A stretch of DNA of 64,000 nt from Gynuella sp050296195 (lineage in GTDB: Bacteria > Pseudomonadota > Gammaproteobacteria > Pseudomonadales > Natronospirillaceae): NCBI RefSeq assembly GCF_050296195.1, contig NZ_JBNKRB010000042.1; one strand, given 5' to 3'. The notes under the pieces were generated by a model. That model did no database searches, had not been told where the DNA came from, and saw nothing but the letters and a program-made list of their open reading frames with translations. Position numbers and translations under genes: made by a program. Position 1 is the stretch's first letter. The number at the start of each line of letters is the position of its first letter. Positions 16,986 to 26,260 of this stretch are shown piece after piece.

Positions 16986-17963
16986 ATTCATACCAAGCAC
17001 CTGAGCCGCCCCTTTACCAATGGAGACACCAAACTTCTCAGCAAACTGGTCAAAAGGGTTAGGCTTGGGTGAAAAATCGATAATCTTTTCATAACCAGCC
17101 TCCCTGGCCACCTGACTGGTTGTCTTCAGCCCATCGATCAACCCAAGCTCAAGAGCCTGCTCGCCACTCCAAAATAGCCCCGAAAACATATTTGGATCAT
17201 CTTTCAAGCGCTCGCCACGCCCTTGCTTAACGGCTGCAATAAACTGCTGATGCACATTATCTAGTAATGCCTCAAACAGCTTTTTTTCATCCTCTTTAAG
17301 TGGGGCAAACGCATCAAGAAAAGCTTTATGCTCTCCGGAAGTAAACTGACGACGCTCAATACCAAGCTTCTGCATTGCTTCTGGGAAACCGAAACTGACA
17401 GCGGTAACACCAATGGAACCGACGATACTCGCCTTATCCGCATATATATAATCAGCCGCAGCTGCAATGTAATACGCCCCGCTGGCCCCCGTATCGGAAA
17501 TAACCGCATATACTGGGATATCAGAGTGCAGCTCTTTCAGGCGCATAATCTCATCATAAACATACCCTGATTGAACAGGACTCCCCCCTGGACTATTTAT
17601 TTTTAGTACAACAACCTTAGAATCTGGGTGATCAAAGGCCGCCCGCAACCCAGAAATAATGTTGTCGGCGGAAGCCTCAGAGTCGGATGCAATCTCTCCT
17701 CTGACCTGAACTACCGCCACATGCCCGCCAGTACTAGCAGAAACACTATTTATATTGCTCTGCTGCAAATAAATAGCCAGAACTGCAATCAAGTACCCAA
17801 AAGTCAGCAATTTAAAAAAGATTCCCCATATTCTATTTTTACGAGCCTCTTTGGTACTAGCCAGAACCGCTTTCTCCAAGAGCTCCCAATTCTTTCGCTC
17901 CGATTCCTGCTGCTTTTGCATACCTCTACCTTCTGCGGTGTCCGCTTCATCCCATTGATTCAA
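16965..17963 (-). CDS. sppA: Signal peptide peptidase SppA (S49 family, short form)
   Basis: The 332-residue membrane serine protease degrades cleaved signal peptides. It has a hydrophilic N-terminus, a single membrane helix at about residues 45-64, then the S49 domain. The nucleophile Ser is in SDTGASGAYYIA; the likely general base Lys is in TSGEHKAFLD, about 50 residues later. INSPGGSPVQ and GSIGVTA are family motifs. It is the roughly 36-kDa type, not the 67-kDa duplicated E. coli form. It overlaps maf convergently and follows rluC on the same strand by 41 bp. Confidence 0.92.
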   Translation of the reverse strand: MNQWDEADTAEGRGMQKQQESERKNWELLEKAVLASTKEARKNRIWGIFFKLLTFGYLIAVLAIYLQQSNINSVSASTGGHVAVVQVRGEIASDSEASADNIISGLRAAFDHPDSKVVVLKINSPGGSPVQSGYVYDEIMRLKELHSDIPVYAVISDTGASGAYYIAAAADYIYADKASIVGSIGVTAVSFGFPEAMQKLGIERRQFTSGEHKAFLDAFAPLKEDEKKLFEALLDNVHQQFIAAVKQGRGERLKDDPNMFSGLFWSGEQALELGLIDGLKTTSQVAREAGYEKIIDFSPKPNPFDQFAEKFGVSIGKGAAQVLGMNSGFALK

Positions 17964-18004
17964 ACCATTTCCCCTTAAACAATATTAAGTCGCCATCAAA
18001 TATT

Positions 18005-18982
18005 TCAGAGCCGCTCCAGCGTCCCCACCCCTGCATGCCATTTCTCACCCGGATCGGCTTCAACAACAATTCGTTCATTCGACAACGGGTGGATCAACTC
18101 CAACCTAATAGCATGCAGAAACAAACGATCCAACCCAATCACGCGAGCCAATTCCAGGTCAGCTTCAGAGCAATACTTATCATCTCCAACGATAGGGCAG
18201 CGGCTAAACTGACAATGCACCCGTATCTGATGCGTACGACCAGTCACCGGTGATGCCTTCAACAAGGTATAACCACGATAACGCTGCAACACCTCAAACG
18301 TCGTCAAACAAGACTTTCCCTCAGGACTGACTTTAACATAACGCTCTCCTGACTGACGGCTCAGCTTCAACAAAGGCGCAGTGACTTTAGTTATATTATC
18401 CTGCCATTCCCCAACCACCAGACACTGATAAATCTTGGCAACCGTTTTGTCTTTAATTGCCTGCTGAAGCGATTTTAAAAAACTTCTTTTCTTTGCAACC
18501 ATCAAACAACCGGAGGTATCTTTGTCCAACCTATGAACCAACTCCAAAAAATGTGCGTCAGGCCTGGCAGCCCTCAGAGCTTCGATCAACCCCAGAGATA
18601 CACCGCTTCCGCCATGTACGGCCATACCATAGGGTTTATTGATAATTAACATTCCATCATCTTCAAACAAAACCCGGGACTCCAGGGAACTGGCAAATTC
18701 TGGCTTTATAACCACAGGAGCCTTTGCTTCTGAAGTTCTGACCGGAGGAATCCTAATCAAATCACCTGCCATCAGGGTTTGCAGGGGCTTGCAGCGTTTG
18801 CGGTTAACCCTGACCTCACCTTTTCTAATAACACGATAAACCCAACTTTTAGGAACTCCTTTTAACTGTGATAACAAAAAATTGTCGAGCCTCTGACCAG
18901 CCCGGTCCTCCTGAACAGTAATAAACTGAACTCCTGACAATGAGTATGCTCCGTTACAAATTATGCGCGCGAATATTAACAT
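18005..18982 (-). CDS. rluC: 23S rRNA pseudouridine synthase RluC
   Basis: RluC makes pseudouridines at positions 955, 2504 and 2580 of 23S rRNA (E. coli numbering). The 325-residue protein has an S4 RNA-binding domain (RLDNFLLSQLKGVPKSWVYR, KGEVRVNRKR) and then the RluA catalytic domain with HRLDKDTSG, whose Asp is the nucleophile, and GRTHQIRVH. The start region is longer than in E. coli, and an internal start is possible. It is divergent from rne, as is common in gammaproteobacteria; the two promoters share the spacer. Confidence 0.93.
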   Translation of the reverse strand: MLIFARIICNGAYSLSGVQFITVQEDRAGQRLDNFLLSQLKGVPKSWVYRVIRKGEVRVNRKRCKPLQTLMAGDLIRIPPVRTSEAKAPVVIKPEFASSLESRVLFEDDGMLIINKPYGMAVHGGSGVSLGLIEALRAARPDAHFLELVHRLDKDTSGCLMVAKKRSFLKSLQQAIKDKTVAKIYQCLVVGEWQDNITKVTAPLLKLSRQSGERYVKVSPEGKSCLTTFEVLQRYRGYTLLKASPVTGRTHQIRVHCQFSRCPIVGDDKYCSEADLELARVIGLDRLFLHAIRLELIHPLSNERIVVEADPGEKWHAGVGTLERL

Positions 18983-18993
18983 TTCTTCATTGA

Positions 18994-19022
18994 TTGAAGC
19001 ACTGTAACTTAACTGCTATATT
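18994..19022 (+). promoter_or_regulatory. Candidate sigma-70 promoter for rne
   Basis: TTGAAG (18994-18999) and TATATT (19017-19022) are spaced by 17 bp. A start near 19029 would give an rne leader of about 510 nt. Confidence 0.6.
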
Positions 19023-19028
19023 CATTTA

Positions 19029-19542
19029 GCCCATATAGGGCAAATATGCTGAGGAGAGCATCTGGTCCTACATGACCGAACATCCTTATAAGGTTTAGCA
19101 GATGAGTCGCCATAAAGAACACGGCGCTTTTTTTAAACATCGCAAATCAAACGTACAGCACACGATTTAGCCTAAACTTGATCACAGGCCTATCCTGAAA
19201 TCATTAGAGAAGAACTCAAGACTACCGAAGGCTGACTGTACGAAAAAACGGATTGATAGTATCTGAACACAGTAGATCAGATGCTTACCAGCTAACTTAG
19301 AAGAAAAGCACTAAACCAGATTATTAGATGCTGGTAGTCCATATGACTGCCCGGTATTACAATAAGAATGGAAGCCAACTGCTTCTGTTTGCACGGCTAG
19401 TTATATAATACGAAGCCAAAATAGAGGGGGATTTAACATATACCCCCTCTCAGAGACAATTTTGTAGTACAAGAGCAGGTAATAAAGCTATCTGGTTTCT
19501 TGCTTTTCATGACTTTGACATGATTAAGAGCATATCAACAGC
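19029..19542 (+). promoter_or_regulatory. Long structured 5' leader of rne
   Basis: This gene-free 514-nt stretch precedes rne. It holds a hairpin with CGCC/GGCG arms (19108-19126) followed by seven T (attenuator-like), a 7-bp repeat TACCAGC/GCTGGTA (19286-19292, 19330-19336), and a strong 8-bp hairpin AGAGGGGG/CCCCCTCT (19423-19450) about 90 nt before the start. In E. coli the rne leader mediates autoregulation by RNase E cleavage; the same role here is an inference from length and structure. Confidence 0.6.
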
Positions 19543-22119
19543 ATGAAAAGAATGTTGATTAACGCAACTCAATCCGAGGAAATCCGAGTTGCACTGGTGG
19601 ATGGCCAGAAATTATATGACCTCGATATAGAAAGCGGATTCCGCGAACAAAAAAAAGCCAATATATACAAAGGAAAAATAACCAGAATAGAGCCCAGTCT
19701 TGAAGCAGCTTTTGTAGATTATGGCTCAGAGAGACATGGATTTCTCCCTCTCAAAGAAATCTCCCGAGAATACTTCATTGATCCAAACGTTTCCGGACGC
19801 ATCAACATAAAAGATGTTTTGAAGGAAGGTACAGAAATCATTGTTCAAGTTGACAAGGAAGAAAGAGGTAACAAAGGAGCAGCCCTGACATCGATGATCA
19901 GTCTGGCTGGTCGTTATCTCGTATTGATGCCTAACAATCCAAAAGCTGGCGGAATATCCAGGCGCATAGAAGGTGAAGACCGCGCTCAGCTCCGCGAAGC
20001 CCTGCAAAGTGTTAATGTGCCGGAAGGCATGGGGATCATTGTTCGTACAGCCGGAATTGGGCGCAGTTCTGAAGAACTTCAATGGGACCTGGATTATTTA
20101 CTACAGCTTTGGGAAAGTATCACGGGTGTTTCCAAAGAACGTGAAGCCCCCTTTCTGATTCTTCAGGAATCCAATGTCATTATCCGCGCCATTAGAGATT
20201 ACCTACGCCAGGATATTGGCGAAGTATTGATCGATAACAAAGCCGTTTATGATTATGCAATAGACTTTGTTCAGAAGGTAATGCCTTCTTATCTCCCCAA
20301 AATCAAACTCTATTCAGAATCTGTCCCTTTGTTCAATCGTTATCAAATTGAAACCCAGATAGAAACGGCTTTCCAGCGGGAAGTGAAGCTCCCTTCCGGT
20401 GGTTCCATTGTCATTGACCCAACTGAAGCGCTGGTATCTATCGATATCAACTCCTCCAGAGCAACTAAAGGGGTAGATATTGAAGAAACTGCCCTGAACA
20501 CGAATATCGAAGCTGCTGAGGAAATTGCCAGACAACTGCGCCTGCGCGACATGGGCGGATTGATTGTTATCGACTTTATCGACATGAATAACCCTAAAAA
20601 CCAAAGGGAAGTCGAAAACAAACTGAAAGACGCCACGGAATCAGACCGCGCCAGGGTACAGGTTGGTCGTATTTCGAGATTCGGCTTGCTAGAAATGTCG
20701 CGTCAACGACTCAGACCATCGTTAGAGGAAACAAGTGGCCATGTCTGCCCTCGCTGTAATGGACAGGGTGTCATACGGGATGTTAAATCTTTGGCCCTGG
20801 CTATTTTACGTCTCGTCGAAGAAGAAAGCCTGAAAGAAAGAACTGCTCAGATACGTGCCATATTACCGATTTCAGTTGCAACATTTCTACTGAATGAGAA
20901 AAGACAAGCTATTGGAGATATCGAAGCCCGTACAAAAGCGCAGGTATTGATCATTCCCAGTGCCGCACTGGAAACTCCTCATTATGAAGTCATCAGAGTT
21001 AGAGACGACAGCGAACTGATTTCATCTGCTGAACCCAGTTTTGCCATTCATCTTACTGAAGTTGACACTGGAGACACTGATAAAGAGGAGCATTCACACA
21101 AACCTGCTGAAAAACCGGCCATCAGTACAATTGCCACACCAAGCTCACCAGCTCCTCAACCAACATCTCGCGAGATACAACCGCAGAGCGATGAGCAGAA
21201 GAAAAGCTTACTTGGCAGCCTGATCGGCAGTATTGCCGGGATATTTGGTGGTACTTCAAAAACCATAGAACCAGTTCAGCCTGAGCCCAAAAATACTGGT
21301 AGATCCAGACCAGAAAAAGACGCCAGAAAAACACCATCTCAGCGTAGTCAGGGCAATAACAACAGTGCAAGCAAAAACAAACCACGCACGAACAAGCCCA
21401 GACCCGAACGCACCACAAAAAGCAGAGATGATGAACGTCGCTCAAAGGCTGCCCCTAGCAATAACGCGGAGCAACAACCAGCCTCGACTGCGAAAAACAC
21501 TCCCAAAAAAGAAACGGGTAACCGCAGGCCTGAACGCGACAATCGCGGCACCGTTAGCAATGAAGAAAAAGGCTCTAACCGCAAAAAGCGCAATTCATCG
21601 AATAAAGCTCCACGCCGGCAGAGACAACAGCCTAACACCAATGAGAACAAACAAAGTCCCGACACACCAGCTCAAAATCCTCAGACCTCTTCTCAGGATG
21701 CAGTTGCCGTACCGGAAACTTTTGATTTCAAAGCTACGAAAAACAACGCTGATACCTCAACTCCTGACGTAAAAGCTGAAACAGAAACCAAAGCACCAGT
21801 TGCTAAAGCAGTTAGCGGAGACACCGAGAATACTGTTAAGCAGCAGGATGCTTCAGAAACCAAAGCACCGGAAACAAAAGCACCGGAAACAAAAGCCCTT
21901 TCTATCACAAAGGTCGAGACACCGCCCTCCAACCAGGAGCCAGCTCAACCAAAACCGGCACAAGAAATACAAGCCAATAAATCGGAAGCCGAGAAGCCTC
22001 AAGAACCAGATAATGAGTCTTCAACCCCCAAACGGGCATTCAATGATCCAAGAGAAATAAAGCGGAGAATGCTCGAAGAGAAGAAAAAAGCCACCGAGCC
22101 TGATAATCAGGAACAGTAA
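19543..22119 (+). CDS. rne: Ribonuclease E
   Basis: The 858-residue endoribonuclease drives mRNA decay and rRNA/tRNA processing at the inner membrane. The catalytic half mirrors E. coli with a two-residue offset: the S1 domain at about 38-120, the 5' sensor R168/T169 in VRTAGIG, catalytic D301 and D344, and zinc-link C402/C405 in CPRCNGQG. The C-terminal half (about 500-858) is low-complexity and rich in Lys, Pro, Asn, Glu and Arg, the degradosome scaffold. It includes an RPE-type arginine-rich segment (about 585-700) and short tandem KAPET copies near 780. It ends NDPREIKRRMLEE..., a conserved tail in related bacteria. A long leader and a terminator frame it. Confidence 0.96.
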   Translation: MKRMLINATQSEEIRVALVDGQKLYDLDIESGFREQKKANIYKGKITRIEPSLEAAFVDYGSERHGFLPLKEISREYFIDPNVSGRINIKDVLKEGTEIIVQVDKEERGNKGAALTSMISLAGRYLVLMPNNPKAGGISRRIEGEDRAQLREALQSVNVPEGMGIIVRTAGIGRSSEELQWDLDYLLQLWESITGVSKEREAPFLILQESNVIIRAIRDYLRQDIGEVLIDNKAVYDYAIDFVQKVMPSYLPKIKLYSESVPLFNRYQIETQIETAFQREVKLPSGGSIVIDPTEALVSIDINSSRATKGVDIEETALNTNIEAAEEIARQLRLRDMGGLIVIDFIDMNNPKNQREVENKLKDATESDRARVQVGRISRFGLLEMSRQRLRPSLEETSGHVCPRCNGQGVIRDVKSLALAILRLVEEESLKERTAQIRAILPISVATFLLNEKRQAIGDIEARTKAQVLIIPSAALETPHYEVIRVRDDSELISSAEPSFAIHLTEVDTGDTDKEEHSHKPAEKPAISTIATPSSPAPQPTSREIQPQSDEQKKSLLGSLIGSIAGIFGGTSKTIEPVQPEPKNTGRSRPEKDARKTPSQRSQGNNNSASKNKPRTNKPRPERTTKSRDDERRSKAAPSNNAEQQPASTAKNTPKKETGNRRPERDNRGTVSNEEKGSNRKKRNSSNKAPRRQRQQPNTNENKQSPDTPAQNPQTSSQDAVAVPETFDFKATKNNADTSTPDVKAETETKAPVAKAVSGDTENTVKQQDASETKAPETKAPETKALSITKVETPPSNQEPAQPKPAQEIQANKSEAEKPQEPDNESSTPKRAFNDPREIKRRMLEEKKKATEPDNQEQ

Positions 22120-22127
22120 CTCCGCCC

Positions 22128-22157
22128 AAAGGGCTGCTTTCTTGCAGCCCTTTTTAA
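22128..22157 (+). terminator. Intrinsic terminator after rne
   Basis: A 10-bp perfect stem, AAAGGGCTGC (22128-22137) with GCAGCCCTTT (22144-22153), has a 6-nt loop and ends in TTTTT. It begins 8 bp past the rne stop. Confidence 0.92.
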
Positions 22158-22271
22158 TTTACATCCCTCTGACCTTTTTGAAGACGTCATACACTTGTGG
22201 TAGAAACTTTTCTTACCCTAAGATGAGTTCTTATCTGATATTTCAAGATAAGGACACTGGAGGGAAGAATA

Positions 22272-23159
22272 ATGAACTCAAAGATTCCACAAATAGCTTT
22301 TGACTGGTACGACGAATACGCTCACGGAGACATTGACCGCCGTACATTTGTATCCAGAGTTGCAACGCTGGCCATAGCAGGTTTGACTGCAAATACCATT
22401 ACAGCAGCATTACTACCCAATTATGCACACGCCGAACAAATATCCTTTAACGATCCGGATATCACCGCAAGCTATCTGAATTTTGAGTCCCCCAAAGGGC
22501 ATGGAACTGGTCGCGGCTACCTGGTTCTACCCTCTATGCTTGAGCAGCCTACTCCGACGGTTTTGGTTATACATGAGAATCGGGGGCTTAACCCTTACAT
22601 AAAAGACGTTGCTCGAAGACTGGCTAAAAAAGGCTTTATTGCCCTTGCTCCAGACGCGCTATTCCCTCTGGGTGGTTATCCCGGCAACGATGATGACGGA
22701 CGAAGTATGCAGAGCTCTATGAATAAAATAAAAATCGAACAGGATTTTATAGCTGCTGCGCAATTCTTAAAACAATATGAAAAAGGTAACGGAAAAGTCG
22801 GTGCGGTTGGCTTTTGTTTTGGCGGATATATCTGCAATATGCTTGCCGCAACAATTCCAGATACAATGGACGCAATATCACCGTTCTACGGAACTCCCGC
22901 TCATGAGGATATTATAGATCGGGTTAAAGGCCCTTTATTGTTGCATTTCGCAGAACTAGACAAGCGCGTTAATGCAACCTGGCCGTCGTATGAAGAGATA
23001 CTAAAGAAAAATAAGGTACCTTATGAAACCTATATGTACTCTGGCGTAAACCATGGGTTTCATAATGACTCTACAGCCCGTTATGATGAACAGAATGCTG
23101 AATTGGCATGGTCAAGAACAATCGATTTTTTTAACCACCATCTCAATAAAGGCCTATAG
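22272..23159 (+). CDS. Dienelactone hydrolase family protein with Tat-type N-terminus
   Basis: The 295-residue alpha/beta hydrolase has the triad expected of dienelactone hydrolases: Cys in VGFCFGGYI, Asp in FAELDKRV and His in GVNHGFHND. The N-terminus (about residues 1-54) has a twin-arginine motif DRRTFVSR, a hydrophobic stretch and a YAHA end, so export by the Tat pathway is likely. The charged 22 residues before the RR are long for a signal peptide but are common in this subgroup. GGAGGGAAG lies just upstream of the ATG. The substrate is unknown; dienelactone itself is unlikely without catabolic neighbours. Confidence 0.85.
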   Translation: MNSKIPQIAFDWYDEYAHGDIDRRTFVSRVATLAIAGLTANTITAALLPNYAHAEQISFNDPDITASYLNFESPKGHGTGRGYLVLPSMLEQPTPTVLVIHENRGLNPYIKDVARRLAKKGFIALAPDALFPLGGYPGNDDDGRSMQSSMNKIKIEQDFIAAAQFLKQYEKGNGKVGAVGFCFGGYICNMLAATIPDTMDAISPFYGTPAHEDIIDRVKGPLLLHFAELDKRVNATWPSYEEILKKNKVPYETYMYSGVNHGFHNDSTARYDEQNAELAWSRTIDFFNHHLNKGL

Positions 23160-23317
23160 TACGAAACAAACCGGTATAACGATGACCACAACCCTATCAT
23201 TGGCAGCAAATATAGATCATCCTAACAATGAATATAATAAAATTATATCGCAAGACAATTAGCCCAACAGAACACAAATAGAATTTGATATATAACTATT
23301 GAAACACATTGGTATCT

Positions 23318-24157
23318 ATGCAGCAGCTAGAACATATTTTCGACACTCTTCTGTCTTTAACTCAATCCCTCAGACAGCATTTACAACACCACCAAGTTAC
23401 CTGCTGGTGTCATGGCTACCAAACTGCTGCGCAAGGAATTCATGAAGCAATCACTGATTTCTGGTATCGGGATGGGATGGACGGTCGCGAAACCATCTCT
23501 TACTACGGATTGGTTGCAAGCGATGAAAAAATACTGAACCAGGTTACTGAGATCAACCAACTAAAAGCGAATTTCGCAGACTGCATCAAAAAGATCAGAG
23601 AAGATTCTCCAAATGACCTGAACAGATACAAATACGAATTAATCTCCAGACATCCAAACTTGGCCAATGAGCTTGCAGCCAAGGGATTGGCCCGACTTAA
23701 CCTCAAACAAGTCACACGAGCGATACCTATCTTGCGACAACATCCCGCAAAAATAAGCTTTAACTGGTACAAAAGTGGAAAAAGCATTCAAAGGATTTCA
23801 AAACAGGACGCACTCAAAAAACTAATGCGCTTTGATGTGTTAGCTCCACACATCAAGGCTCAGTATGATCGCCTGGGGAGTCTGCCTGACACAGAAGTTT
23901 TGGCACTAGTGCAAAATCTTAGCCCGATAATGCGAGCAAACATACTATATGGAAATGGAGAGCGAACAGCTTTTAATGTGGCTTTACCGATTTTCTTCCC
24001 TAAAGAGCAAGGAATGCCTGCTTTTTCGATCCCAAACTCTCTTCCTCCTGAAAAACGCCAACGCAAAATCAGAAACGACAATCAATTAGAGGAAGACCCC
24101 ATTGCTCCGAGTATTCGAGTATATCGATATCGGCCTGGACGCGAATCAGTGAGCTGA
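23318..24157 (+). CDS. tus: Tus-like DNA replication terminus site-binding protein
   Basis: The 279-residue basic protein shows distant but collinear similarity to E. coli Tus recalled from memory. INQLKANF matches INKLKTTF, YELISRHPNL matches the lock-domain FEWVHRHLPGL, and ISFNWYKSGKSIQRISKQDALKKLM matches [23 protein letters not shown]. The later MRANILYGNGERTAFNVALPIFF fits [23 protein letters not shown]. By that alignment the lock residue F140 is Tyr and H144 is Ser. Tus bound to Ter sites blocks replication forks from one side. No Ter consensus was found in the window, though the scan was by eye. The ATG at 23318 is preferred over an upstream in-frame TTG. It lies alone between the hydrolase and a convergent gene. 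Confidence 0.72.
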   Translation: MQQLEHIFDTLLSLTQSLRQHLQHHQVTCWCHGYQTAAQGIHEAITDFWYRDGMDGRETISYYGLVASDEKILNQVTEINQLKANFADCIKKIREDSPNDLNRYKYELISRHPNLANELAAKGLARLNLKQVTRAIPILRQHPAKISFNWYKSGKSIQRISKQDALKKLMRFDVLAPHIKAQYDRLGSLPDTEVLALVQNLSPIMRANILYGNGERTAFNVALPIFFPKEQGMPAFSIPNSLPPEKRQRKIRNDNQLEEDPIAPSIRVYRYRPGRESVS

Positions 24158-24171
24158 GAGCCGGTCGAAAC

Positions 24172-24816
24172 TCACCCAAAATTTCGATCAGCAACAAAAG
24201 GATTTGTCAGACGCTCTTGCCCAAAGGTCGACATCGGACCATGACCTGGAATAAAACGTATGTCATCCCCAAGCCCAAACAGTTTCTCACGAATAGATTG
24301 GATCAATTGAGCGTGATTGCCACGTGGAAAATCTGAGCGCCCAATACTACCCGCAAATAGTACATCACCAACGACTGCTACCCTGGAAGACTCACAATAA
24401 AACACAACATGACCTGGAGTATGACCAGGGGTGTGCAACACCAACAGCTCTACTTCCCCAATACTAATAATGTCGGAATCACTCAACCACATATCCGGCA
24501 CCACGTTTTCAGCTTCGCCGAAACCAAACATAGAAGCCTGATTCTCTATTTGATTCAGCCAGAAAGCTTCTTCCTGCTGAGGTCCAACAATAGGAACGTT
24601 CAGCATACTCTTGATAGCATTGGCTGCACCAGCATGGTCAAGATGTCCGTGTGTCAATAGAACCTTATCAACATCAATAGCCAAAGCTTCAACGCGCGCC
24701 AGGATTTTCCCTGCTTCACCACCAGGATCGACAATTGCAGCCTTACCCGTTTTTTCGCACCACAGGATGGAACAATTCTGCTGAAACGGGGTCACTGGAA
24801 CAATTTCATATTTCAT
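24172..24816 (-). CDS. Metallo-beta-lactamase fold hydrolase (YcbL/glyoxalase II-like)
   Basis: The 214-residue protein has the two-metal motif THGHLDHAG, the later HTPGHTPGHVVF, the bridging Asp in VVGDVLFAGSIGRSDFP, and the final metal His in IPGHGPMS. This is the type II glyoxalase-like branch that acts on thioesters such as S-lactoylglutathione; E. coli YcbL is the nearest named relative I can recall. It lacks the C-terminal helical domain of full glyoxalase II, so thioester specificity is an inference. It overlaps sthA by 4 bp (ATGA) and is translationally coupled to it. Confidence 0.88.
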   Translation of the reverse strand: MKYEIVPVTPFQQNCSILWCEKTGKAAIVDPGGEAGKILARVEALAIDVDKVLLTHGHLDHAGAANAIKSMLNVPIVGPQQEEAFWLNQIENQASMFGFGEAENVVPDMWLSDSDIISIGEVELLVLHTPGHTPGHVVFYCESSRVAVVGDVLFAGSIGRSDFPRGNHAQLIQSIREKLFGLGDDIRFIPGHGPMSTFGQERLTNPFVADRNFG

Positions 24817-26204
24817 AGTCGATTTAATCCATTGAGCGCAGCAACACGATAAGCTTCTGCCATCGTCGGGTAGTTAAATGTATGGGTAACAAAGTATTCA
24901 AGTGTATTGCCACCATTTTTCTGCTCCATAATGGCTTGCCCAATATGAAGAATCTCTGCAGCCTGGTCACCAAAACAGTGTATCCCCAATAACTCTAATG
25001 TCTCACGATGAAACAGAATTTTTAACACACCTACATCTTCGCCAGTGATCTGTGCCCTGGCTGTATCTTTAAAATAGGCTTTACCGACTTCATAAGGAAT
25101 CTTGGCCTTTGTCAGTTCGCGTTCGTTTTTACCAACGGAACTGATCTCTGGAATGGTATAAATACCATTCGGTATATTTTCAAAAAAGATATAGCTCGAA
25201 TCGTTTACGATAGCACCAGAAGCAGCCCTACCCTGATCATACGCAGCACTGGCCAAGCTTGGCGCACCGATTACATCGCCAACAGCAAAGATATTGTCCA
25301 CCTTTGTTTGATAAAATCGATCAACCTCAAGCTGACCACGGGAATTTGCCTCCAAGCCAGCATTTTCAAGACCAAGATCATCCGTATTACCGGCTCGACC
25401 ATTGGCCCATAAAAAAGCATCCGCTTTAATCACTTTCCCACTTTGAAGCTTCAATTCAACATAATCATCGTAACCAGAAAGACTCTCAAACATTTCATTA
25501 TGACGGATCAACACTCCATGACCACGCATGTGATAACTCAAGGCATCTGAAATTTCATCATCCATATACGCCAACAATCGTTCGCCTGGATTAACCAAGT
25601 CAACCTTGCAGCCCAAACCATTAAAAATAGAAGCATACTCACAACCAATAACCCCGGCCCCATAAATAATGATACGGCGAGGAGTTCTGTCCAGCGTTAG
25701 TATAGTGTCACTGTCAAACACCATAGGATGATTAAAATCGACGTTTTCAGGACGGTATGGACGGGAACCAGTCGCAATGACAACATGCCCTGCATGTAAG
25801 ATATCCTTGGTACTTTGGCTGGTCTGAACCTCAATGGTATGGGGGTCCATAAATCGCGCATGGCCATTAAAAATCTTAAAATGATTACGACTATAAAAGC
25901 GGCGCCGCATACTTACCTGCTTGTTAATGACCTGTTGGGCACTGGCATTAACTTCAGAAAAAGACAGCAAAGTGGGCTCCGCAATAGCTCTGAACAAGGG
26001 AGTTCTATTAAATTTCATAACAGCATGAACTGCATGACGGAGCGCCTTGGAAGGAATTGTTCCTTTATGGGTGCAACCACCCCCAACCTCGGCCCGGGAG
26101 TCTACAAGTGCAACAGTTTTTCCCTTTTTGCCGGCGTTCATGGCGGCACTCTCTCCTGCAGGCCCAGTGCCAATAACGACAACATCGTAACTGTATTCAG
26201 CCAT
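24813..26204 (-). CDS. sthA: Soluble pyridine nucleotide transhydrogenase
   Basis: SthA exchanges hydride between NADPH and NAD+, and in E. coli mainly reoxidises NADPH. The 463-residue flavoprotein has the FAD motif GTGPAGESAA, the segment GGGCTHKGTIPSKALRH, and the NAD(P) motif IYGAGVIGCEYASIF. As in other SthA proteins only one Cys is present where disulfide reductases have CxxxxC, so there is no redox disulfide. VGDVIGAPSLASAAYDQGR and the C-terminal dimerisation domain with HIGQAIM are present. It is upstream of and coupled to the YcbL-like gene. Confidence 0.94.
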   Translation of the reverse strand: MAEYSYDVVVIGTGPAGESAAMNAGKKGKTVALVDSRAEVGGGCTHKGTIPSKALRHAVHAVMKFNRTPLFRAIAEPTLLSFSEVNASAQQVINKQVSMRRRFYSRNHFKIFNGHARFMDPHTIEVQTSQSTKDILHAGHVVIATGSRPYRPENVDFNHPMVFDSDTILTLDRTPRRIIIYGAGVIGCEYASIFNGLGCKVDLVNPGERLLAYMDDEISDALSYHMRGHGVLIRHNEMFESLSGYDDYVELKLQSGKVIKADAFLWANGRAGNTDDLGLENAGLEANSRGQLEVDRFYQTKVDNIFAVGDVIGAPSLASAAYDQGRAASGAIVNDSSYIFFENIPNGIYTIPEISSVGKNERELTKAKIPYEVGKAYFKDTARAQITGEDVGVLKILFHRETLELLGIHCFGDQAAEILHIGQAIMEQKNGGNTLEYFVTHTFNYPTMAEAYRVAALNGLNRL

Positions 26205-26260
26205 AGATACTCCCAGCCATAGTAATCACAACATAAAACATTTTATTAAAACCCAAAGAT

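Noticed and set aside
21122..21665. Long minus-strand frames (leucine/cysteine/serine-rich) opposite rne
   Set aside because: They are antisense to the low-complexity part of RNase E, have no ribosome site and no family likeness.
24813..26204. Dihydrolipoamide dehydrogenase or glutathione reductase as identity
   Set aside because: Only one Cys is present at the redox motif (GCTHKGT), which fits SthA.
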